Assembly (NCBI RefSeq): GCF_001647275.1
Contig: NZ_LRMM01000055.1
Span: forward strand, 1-36,638
DNA: 36,638 nt
Origin: Rufibacter ruber
GTDB taxonomy: Bacteria; Bacteroidota; Bacteroidia; Cytophagales; Hymenobacteraceae
Reading direction: 5' to 3'
Position numbers and translations under genes: made by a program. Below are positions 31,706 to 36,638 of the stretch, piece by piece. Under the pieces are notes generated by a model. That model was not told the DNA's origin and did not search any database. It saw nothing but the letters and a program-made list of their open reading frames with translations. How positions within the stretch are numbered: position 1 is the first letter of the stretch; each line of letters begins with the position of its first letter.

Positions 31706-31743
31706 GTCATTCTGAGAGTAGTCGAAGAATCTAACGAAGATTC
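31706..31743 (+). repeat. GTCATTCTGA-type repeat with short hairpin
   Basis: GTCATTCTGAGAGTAGTCG, then GAATCT, AACGA, AGATTC. It shares the opening word with the minus-strand repeat at 17121-17144. Confidence 0.4.
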
Positions 31744-32239
31744 CTTTGGGCAATGCATAGTTCGCTGTTCCCCTAGAAGTGCCGTTTACTTCAGTGCTTT
31801 ATTGCTTCTATTTCCATTGTTTCCGCTAAGCGCTCACGGCCACGGGGCCCCGTCCTGGCGGTGAGCACTGCTGTTAAAACTAAACCTCCGGTTTTGCCTT
31901 CGGCAGCGTATTAACAGAGGCGCTCACCGCCAAGACTGGTTTCTGTTCTTTTCCTGCTAATGCTTTTCTAATTACAATTTGTTTGCGGGTAACTGCTGTC
32001 GTTCCGCTAGCCTATGGCGGGCCCGTGCTGCGCACATCAGTCAAGGGGAATATCCCTTTCTCATGTGACTGTATTACTCTCTGCTGGCGTGTTGCTGTTG
32101 GCAGAGATGTCCGTGCCTGGACCACGTCGTTACGCGTAACGACGCTACATTCTCTAGTTCAAGTTTGAAACTTGGACCTAGAATGCGGGAAGTGTTCAAC
32201 TTCCCTGAGGCGTAGCCTTAAACTACTATATCTGGTACT

Positions 32240-32255
32240 CCCCCTTTGAAGGGGG
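32240..32255. repeat. C5/G5 hairpin repeat
   Basis: CCCCCTTTGAAGGGGG followed by CGGAGGGGGATG. The same style of C-rich/G-rich hairpin occurs at 1090-1105. I recall such words as common intergenic repeats in Bacteroidota. Confidence 0.5.
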
Positions 32256-32404
32256 CGGAGGGGGATGTTTACACCTGCCGGTCCACGCTTTCCAGATATA
32301 CGGACTGGTTGTGACATTCCCCTTGGGGTTCCCGGTGGTTCCCCTCCTCAGAGAGTTGAATTCAAGACAGCGCCACCGCATTGCCGCCTGCGCAAAAGAC
32401 CTCG

Positions 32405-32437
32405 TAGCGTCCAGAGGACCTGCGAGCGTCTGCGCCA
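32405..32437 (+). repeat. 33-base repeat, copy B (precedes palindrome copy 16)
   Basis: Begins TAGCGTCCAGAGGACCTGC and ends CTGCGCCA; 29 of 33 positions match 10994-11026. The palindrome begins 4 bases later. Confidence 0.6.
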
Positions 32438-32441
32438 ATTG

Positions 32442-32479
32442 CCGTTTGTGACCTTTTTCGCCAAAACAGGCCGAAAACG
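32442..32479. repeat. Dispersed palindrome, copy 16
   Basis: Read on the minus strand: CGTTTTCGGCCTGTTTT, loop GGCG, AAAAAGGTCACAAACGG. The GGCG loop and intact left arm point along the minus-strand gene that ends 13 bases away; the other arm is degenerate. Confidence 0.78.
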
Positions 32480-32492
32480 CAAAACATAATTT

Positions 32493-33170
32493 CTAAAACT
32501 CTTCGCCTTTCAGATACTTGGTCTTGAGCAGCGGGCAGATTTTATAGCGTTCATCTTTGGTATCTTCATAGACGGCGGCCAGCAGTTCATAGACATGCTT
32601 CACGCCAATGCGGTTGGCCCACTCAAACGGCCCGAAGGGGTAGTTGGTGCCCAGTTTCATACCCAAGTCAATGTCTTCTTTGGTAGCAGTGCCTTCCTGC
32701 AGGGTATAGCAGGCTTCGTTGATAATCATGCAGATGACGCGGGGGGTGACCATGCCAACGCGGTCTTCCACCAGCTCATAGAGCGTGGCCAGGAACACGC
32801 AGGCTTTGTCAACTTCGCGTTTAGATTCCTCGCGCAGCACACTTACTTCTAAGATTTCACGGTTGAAGAAGGTGGGCAGGGCGTTCACGCCGCAGAGGTG
32901 GAAGTTGACTGGTCCGTGGGCAGCGGCCAGGGCGGCCAGTTGCACGGTGGCGGCGTTGCAGAAGACAATGAGTTTTTCGCCTCTTCCCAGTTCATTGTAT
33001 TGGGCCAGCCGCTCGGGCTGCTCGTGCAGTAAAAAGTCAAACACCAGGTGCGCCTGCGGCAACCAAACGGCCAGTTCCTCAGGGGTGGTGGTGTGAATGT
33101 AAGCCCGGTTGGGGAATTTCAAGCTGAACTCTGCCTCCTGCTCGGCGGTAGCCAACACCAATGTATTCAT
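32493..33170 (-). CDS. 3-hydroxyacyl-CoA dehydrogenase family protein, short and degenerate
   Basis: 225 residues, against about 280-290 for a normal 3-hydroxybutyryl-CoA dehydrogenase. The N-terminal NAD-binding part lacks GxGxxG and begins MNTLVLATAEQEAEF. The C-terminal helical domain (PF00725) is clear: GMVTPRVICMIINEACYTLQ, GTATKEDIDLGMKLGTNYPFGP, FEWANRIGVKHVYELLAAVY. Two catalytic features look altered: the HFFNP region reads LPTFFNREILEVSV, and the conserved GFxxNR reads GMVTPR, with Pro in place of Asn. So it may not catalyse the usual NAD-dependent oxidation and could bind acyl-CoA or have another role. It is divergent from ridA with 49 bases between. Confidence 0.82.
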   Translation of the reverse strand: MNTLVLATAEQEAEFSLKFPNRAYIHTTTPEELAVWLPQAHLVFDFLLHEQPERLAQYNELGRGEKLIVFCNAATVQLAALAAAHGPVNFHLCGVNALPTFFNREILEVSVLREESKREVDKACVFLATLYELVEDRVGMVTPRVICMIINEACYTLQEGTATKEDIDLGMKLGTNYPFGPFEWANRIGVKHVYELLAAVYEDTKDERYKICPLLKTKYLKGEEF

Positions 33171-33219
33171 AATTCTGTACCTTTAACGGCATAAAGATAC
33201 AGATTAAACCTCTCCGTTT

Positions 33220-33603
33220 ATGGCAACTACCATCATAGAAAGCAAACAAGCCCCCGCCCCCATTGGGCCGTACAGCCAGGCCGTGCAGGCGGGCAACACC
33301 TTGTATATCTCCGGACAGATTGCGCTGAACCAGGAAACCGGGCAACTGGTGCAAGAGGATATCCAGACCGAAACCCACCAGGTCATGAAGAACCTCCAGT
33401 ACATTCTGCAAGCCGCAGGCATGGATTTTACCAACGTGGTGAAATGCAGCATCTTTGTGAAAGACCTGGGCAACTTCGCCGCCATCAATGAAACCTACGG
33501 AAGCTATTTCACCAGCAACCCGCCCGCCCGCGAGACTGTGGAAGTTAGCCGCCTGCCCAAAGACGTGAACGTGGAGATTTCCTGCATTGCGGTGAAGTTT
33601 TAA
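33220..33603 (+). CDS. RidA family enamine/imine deaminase
   Basis: 127 residues, full length. Hydrolyses reactive enamine/imine intermediates such as 2-aminoacrylate to 2-ketoacids and ammonia, protecting PLP enzymes. Blocks: APAPIGPYSQAVQAGNTLYISGQI (cited in outline), IFVKDLGNFAAINETYGSYF and NPPARETVEVSRLPKDVNVEI, where Arg in PPARETV is the conserved catalytic Arg105 of RidA; Tyr in GPYSQ and Glu at VEIS are also present. Single gene with a -7-like TACCTTTA at about 33176 upstream. Confidence 0.95.
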   Translation: MATTIIESKQAPAPIGPYSQAVQAGNTLYISGQIALNQETGQLVQEDIQTETHQVMKNLQYILQAAGMDFTNVVKCSIFVKDLGNFAAINETYGSYFTSNPPARETVEVSRLPKDVNVEISCIAVKF

Positions 33604-33604
33604 T

Positions 33605-33634
33605 GAGTGAATGCGTGAGGGAGTGAATGCGTGA
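33605..33634 (+). repeat. Direct repeat GAGTGAATGCGTGA x2
   Basis: The 14-base word occurs at 33605-33618 and 33621-33634, separated by GG. An inverted copy lies at 33777-33810 beyond palindrome copy 17. Confidence 0.7.
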
Positions 33635-33696
33635 ATGCAGAAGAATAAAGACAGGAAGGAGCAATGGGTGGAAGTACGATTGAGGGAAACGAGTTT

Positions 33697-33735
33697 CTGT
33701 TTTCGGCCTGTTTTCAGAAAAATAGCCCAAAAACG
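33697..33735. repeat. Dispersed palindrome, copy 17
   Basis: CTGTTTTCGGCCTGTTTT, loop CAG, AAAAATAGCCCAAAAACG. It sits midway between ridA and the convergent yihY-like gene, inside an inverted pair of GAATGCGTGA repeats. Confidence 0.85.
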
Positions 33736-33776
33736 GGAAATGCACTTCTTCTTTCCTTTTAGTTATCCCTTCAAAC

Positions 33777-33810
33777 TCACGCATTCAGGCTATCACTCCC
33801 TCACGCATTC
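33777..33810 (-). repeat. Inverted copies of GAATGCGTGA repeat
   Basis: TCACGCATTC at 33777-33786 and 33801-33810. TCACTCCCTCACGCATTC (33793-33810) is the exact complement of GAATGCGTGAGGGAGTGA at 33609-33626. Confidence 0.7.
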
Positions 33811-33819
33811 GTTCATTCC

Positions 33820-34800
33820 TTAACTCCTTCCATCATTGATTCCCTCATTGGCCTTCGCCTCATTGGGGCCGGGTTCGTTATTGACGGGCGCATGCCCCAC
33901 CTCCACTTCTTTGTTAATCACCCGCACCGCGTAATCTGAGGGGTAGATGCTGGTGCCGTAGCGGCGCGCGTAGACCAATGTGAACTGCGCGCCAAAGAAA
34001 ACCACCTGCGAGGTGTAGAAGACCCAGGTGAGCACAATGATGATAGACCCGGCGGCACCGTACAGGCTGGCAAAATCGCTGTTGCCCAGATAGAAGCCCA
34101 AAAGGCTTTTCCCAAGGGTGAAGAGCACTGCCGTCACCAGTGACCCTATCCAGACGTCTGTCCAGCGCACCATGGCGTCTGGCAGAAACTTGTAGATCAG
34201 CGCGAAGAGAAAGGTAATCACGCCGGTAGACACCACCAGGTTCACCAGGCTCATCATCTGCAGAAAAGAATCGTCTACGCGGTTGGTCAGAAAGTTAGTG
34301 ATGGCCACCAGCGCCGTGTGAATGATCAGACTGACCAGCAGCAGAAAGACAATGGCCAGAATCATGGCAAAAGACAGCACCCTGTCCCGCAGGAGCTTCA
34401 GGTACTCGTTCCTTGGCTTCGGCTTCACGCCCCAGATCTGGTTCAGGCTTTCCTGCAGGGAGATAAACACCCCGGTGGCCCCAATCAGCAGCGTGATCAC
34501 CCCAATAATGGTTGCCCAGTTGAAGTCTGAGGAGCGGTTAATGCTTTCCACCATCTGCTGAATATCAGTGGCGCCTCTGCTGCCCAGCAGTTCCCGCAGT
34601 TGCCGGTACACCTGCCCCCGCACCTGGTCGCGGCCAAAGAACGCCCCGGCAATGTTGATCATGATGATCAGGATAGGCGGCAGCGCAAAGACGGTATAAT
34701 AGGCCAGGGCCGCCCCTTTCTGAAAAGAGTTGTTGTCTAAGAAGTCCAGCGCGGTCTCTTTGGTTAAACTCCAGGCTTCACACAGTCTCTTTTTCAGCAT
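33820..34800 (-). CDS. YihY/virulence factor BrkB family membrane protein
   Basis: 326 residues. About six membrane helices: GAALAYYTVFALPPILIIMI (about 28-48), WATIIGVITLLIGATGVFI, RVLSFAMILAIVFLLLVSLI, LVVSTGVITFLFALIYKFLP, GSLVTAVLFTLGKSLLGFYL and GAAGSIIIVLTWVFYTSQVV. The blocks GAALAYYTVFALPP and FGAQFTLVYARRYG are typical of this family. A hydrophilic tail (VGHAPVNNEPGPNEAKANEG) ends the protein. Once thought to be RNase BN, the family has no proven function. Divergent from gltX. Confidence 0.94.
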   Translation of the reverse strand: MLKKRLCEAWSLTKETALDFLDNNSFQKGAALAYYTVFALPPILIIMINIAGAFFGRDQVRGQVYRQLRELLGSRGATDIQQMVESINRSSDFNWATIIGVITLLIGATGVFISLQESLNQIWGVKPKPRNEYLKLLRDRVLSFAMILAIVFLLLVSLIIHTALVAITNFLTNRVDDSFLQMMSLVNLVVSTGVITFLFALIYKFLPDAMVRWTDVWIGSLVTAVLFTLGKSLLGFYLGNSDFASLYGAAGSIIIVLTWVFYTSQVVFFGAQFTLVYARRYGTSIYPSDYAVRVINKEVEVGHAPVNNEPGPNEAKANEGINDGRS

Positions 34801-34956
34801 TGGGTCAGGTTTTCCCCTTCATACGTATGCCGCCCCAGAGGTTGTCTGAACCCGCTGAAAAGCAGCCGGTTTAGCCTGAAAATCATAAGAAAAGGAACTG
34901 AAACGGTATGGCCGCGGCGGTAGAGCGCACGTTTGTAAGGTTTTAGCGGCAAAAGC

Positions 34957-34987
34957 TTTACCGTAGCCGGTAAATACCGTACTTTTG
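34957..34987 (+). promoter_or_regulatory. Promoter of gltX
   Basis: TTTA at 34957-34960, 19 bases, TACTTTTG at 34980-34987. The -7 box fits exactly and the -33 box differs by one base. Confidence 0.65.
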
Positions 34988-35010
34988 CACCTCCATTCAA
35001 ATTGAACAAC

Positions 35011-36549
35011 ATGGCTAGAGAAGTACGAGTACGCTTTGCCCCCAGCCCTACCGGCCCTTTGCACATTGGCGGGGTGCGCACAGCGCTCTATAATTACCTG
35101 TTTGCGAAGAAAATGGGCGGCAAAATGCTGCTGCGCATTGAAGATACTGACCAGACCCGCTTTGTGCCGGGCGCGGAACAATACATATTCAACAGCCTGG
35201 AGTGGTGCGGCATTCAATTAGATGAAAGCCCCCTTCACGGCGGCCCGCACGCCCCCTACCGCCAGTCAGAACGCAAGCCCATGTACATGGACTACGCCCT
35301 GCAACTGGTCAACGCCGGCCACGCCTACTACGCCTTTGACACCGCTGAGGAGCTGGAAGCCATGCGCGAGCGCCTGAAAGCTGCCAAAGTAGCCACCCCG
35401 CAGTACAACGCCATTACCCGCGCCACCATGAAGAACTCGCTCACCCTGCCAGAAGATGAGGTGAAGCGCCGTCTGGAAAGCGGGGAGCCCTACGTGATTC
35501 GCCTCAAAGTGCCGCGCAAGGAGGAGATCCGCCTCAAAGACATGATCAGAGGCTGGGTGATGGTGCATTCCTCTTCTATTGATGACAAGGTGCTGATGAA
35601 GAGCGACGGCATGCCCACCTACCACCTGGCCAACATAGTAGATGACCACCTCATGGAAATCACCCACGTGATCAGGGGTGAAGAGTGGCTGCCCAGTGCC
35701 CCTTTGCACGTGCTGCTGTACCGCTACCTGGGCTGGGAAGACACCATGCCAGAGTTCGCGCACCTGCCTTTGCTGCTAAAGCCAGACGGCAACGGTAAAC
35801 TGAGCAAGCGCGACGGCGATAAGCTGGGTTTCCCGGTGTTCCCGCTCAGGTGGGTTGATCCCGTAACGGGTGAGGTTTCCAGCGGGTACCGCGAGAGCGG
35901 CTATCTGCCAGAGGCGTTCATCAACTTTCTGGCGTTCCTGGGCTGGAACCCCGGCACGCAGCAGGAGCTTTTCACCATGGAGGAACTGATTGAGGCCTTC
36001 AGCATTGAGCGCATTGGCAAGTCAGGCACCCGTTTTGACATTCAGAAAGCCCGCTGGTACAATGAGCAGTACCTGAGAGCCAAGCCAGACGCAGAACTGG
36101 CGCAGTATTTACTGGCGGCGTTGCCGGAACAAGGCATTGACTGCACCCCAGACCGGGCCGAGAAGATTGCCGGCCTCATGAAGGAGCGCGTGACCTTCCC
36201 CCAGGATTTCTGGAAAGAAGCCTCTTATTTCTTTGTAGCGCCTACCCAGTACAATGAGCAGGTAGCGGCCAAGAAATGGTCTGCGGCGGGCGCAGCAGCG
36301 TTTGAGCAGTTCAAGAACGAACTCAGCACGCTCTCTGACTTCAACGCAGATACCGTAAAGGCACTGCTCCTGCAGATTCTGGAGCGCAACGGCCTTAAAA
36401 TTGGCCAGGTGATGCAAGCCCTGCGCATTGCCTTGACCGGGGTAGAGGCCGGCCCAGACCTAATGGCTATTATTGAAATCATTGGCCGCCAGGAAACCGA
36501 GCGCCGCATTGACGCGGCCTTGGCCAAACTGGCGCAGTACGCCGCGTAG
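35011..36549 (+). CDS. gltX: Glutamate--tRNA ligase
   Basis: 512 residues from ATG 35011; a TTG three codons upstream is less likely. Charges tRNA-Glu with glutamate in the cytoplasm. Class I synthetase marks: FAPSPTGPLHIGGVRTALYN (HIGH-type HIGG at 18-21), LLRIEDTDQTR, VDDHLMEITHVIRGEEWLPS and GNGKLSKRDGDKLGFPVFPL (KLSKR, the KMSKS equivalent). The C-terminal anticodon-binding helical domain is complete (FSIERIGKSGTRFDIQKARW to the end). Length is normal for Bacteroidota. Confidence 0.98.
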   Translation: MAREVRVRFAPSPTGPLHIGGVRTALYNYLFAKKMGGKMLLRIEDTDQTRFVPGAEQYIFNSLEWCGIQLDESPLHGGPHAPYRQSERKPMYMDYALQLVNAGHAYYAFDTAEELEAMRERLKAAKVATPQYNAITRATMKNSLTLPEDEVKRRLESGEPYVIRLKVPRKEEIRLKDMIRGWVMVHSSSIDDKVLMKSDGMPTYHLANIVDDHLMEITHVIRGEEWLPSAPLHVLLYRYLGWEDTMPEFAHLPLLLKPDGNGKLSKRDGDKLGFPVFPLRWVDPVTGEVSSGYRESGYLPEAFINFLAFLGWNPGTQQELFTMEELIEAFSIERIGKSGTRFDIQKARWYNEQYLRAKPDAELAQYLLAALPEQGIDCTPDRAEKIAGLMKERVTFPQDFWKEASYFFVAPTQYNEQVAAKKWSAAGAAAFEQFKNELSTLSDFNADTVKALLLQILERNGLKIGQVMQALRIALTGVEAGPDLMAIIEIIGRQETERRIDAALAKLAQYAA

Positions 36550-36558
36550 ATTCTCTTT

Positions 36559-36589
36559 CGCTTTACTTTAGATTAAAGCGAGTATTTTG
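36559..36589 (+). terminator. Weak terminator after gltX
   Basis: CGCTTTA (36559-36565) pairs with TAAAGCG (36574-36580), followed by AGTATTTT. Palindrome copy 18 begins 5 bases later. Confidence 0.5.
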
Positions 36590-36593
36590 ACTT

Positions 36594-36633
36594 CCGTTTT
36601 CGCTGTTTTCTGAAAACATGGTCCGAAAAACAG
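36594..36633. repeat. Dispersed palindrome, copy 18
   Basis: CCGTTTTCGCTGTTTT, loop CTG, AAAACATGGTCCGAAAAACAG. The left arm lacks two core bases, as in copy 9. It lies 44 bases after the gltX stop at the right edge of the window. Confidence 0.78.
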
Positions 36634-36638
36634 CTCAA

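Larger units (their letters stand above)
31692..32441. other. Repeat-rich, gene-free intergenic region
   Basis: About 750 bases without a credible gene. Contains a GTCATTCTGA-type repeat (31706-31743), an imperfect palindrome with arms GCTCACGGCCA and TGGCGGTGAGC (31832-31866) whose right word recurs inverted at 31921-31932, a nested stem at 32038-32071 (CAGTCA/TGACTG around AAGGG/CCCTT), the perfect palindrome CGTCGTTACGCGTAACGACG (32125-32144), two stems at 32157-32177 and 32187-32205, and CCCCCTTTGAAGGGGG (32240-32255). It looks like an accumulation site of unrelated short repeats. Confidence 0.6.

Noticed and set aside
31983..32168. 61-codon plus-strand frame
   Set aside because: Lies across several palindromes; no protein pattern.
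33605..33810. CRISPR array
   Set aside because: The repeat word is short, present in two direct copies with a 2-base spacer and then inverted; no cas genes.

Overview
The window looks like the chromosome of a Bacteroidota bacterium, most likely of the Hymenobacteraceae (Rufibacter/Pontibacter/Nibribacter-like). This rests on DUF4270 and DUF4197 proteins, a bacterial heptaprenylglyceryl-phosphate-type synthase, separate PanC and PanD genes next to a one-domain glycogen synthase-like protein, and promoters of the form TTTG-N19-TAnnTTTG. The best promoter is a perfect match in front of tRNA-Phe. The genus is inferred, not proven.

Layout. 1-2734: end of a MORN/YwqK-like gene, then two minus-strand genes for an iron-sulfur (HdrB/CCG-like) protein and a membrane 2x[4Fe-4S] protein, with a cluster of REP-like hairpins between them. 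2828-7482: an accessory stretch with tRNA-Phe, a Fic (AMPylase-type) gene with an operator-like repeat cluster, a decayed second copy of the tRNA-Phe 3' part with its terminator, a TraB-fold DUF5694 protein, and two HNH nucleases facing tail to tail, one with a probable phosphorothioate-DNA-binding domain. 7488-14126: DACNV sensor-like protein, small hypothetical, DUF4197, a beta-barrel/lipoprotein phosphoesterase pair, and a membrane J-domain/TPR protein. 14367-16118: an envelope operon ending in a GGGP synthase-like gene. 16183-16966: a very stable hairpin and a GreA/Rnk-like gene. 17263-25969: AraC regulator, acyl-CoA dehydrogenase, zinc metallopeptidase, RfaE2, a flippase-like membrane protein, PanD, PanC, then divergently the glycogen synthase-like protein and DUF4270. 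26009-36549: GlmS, an exported DUF1800/DUF1501 pair, a degenerate 3-hydroxyacyl-CoA dehydrogenase, RidA, YihY and GltX.

The strongest unexplained signal is a family of about 38-40 bp imperfect palindromes in 18 places, roughly one per 2 kb, never inside a recognised gene and mostly within 100 bp after a stop codon. The idealised arms are CTGTTTTCGGCCTGTTTT and AAAACAGGCCGAAAACAG. The base pair between the T-tract and the GGCC core is C-G, T-A, A-T or G-C in different copies, so pairing rather than sequence seems to be kept. In several places an ordinary hairpin/T-tract terminator comes directly before the palindrome. This may be a lineage-specific 3'-end element or a REP-like mobile repeat; no transposase or RAYT gene is in the window.

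Other genes are mostly housekeeping: coenzyme A precursor synthesis (panC, panD), amino-sugar synthesis (glmS), heptose activation (rfaE2), fatty-acid beta-oxidation (acyl-CoA dehydrogenase, possibly linked to the iron-sulfur membrane pair at the start) and translation (gltX, tRNA-Phe).
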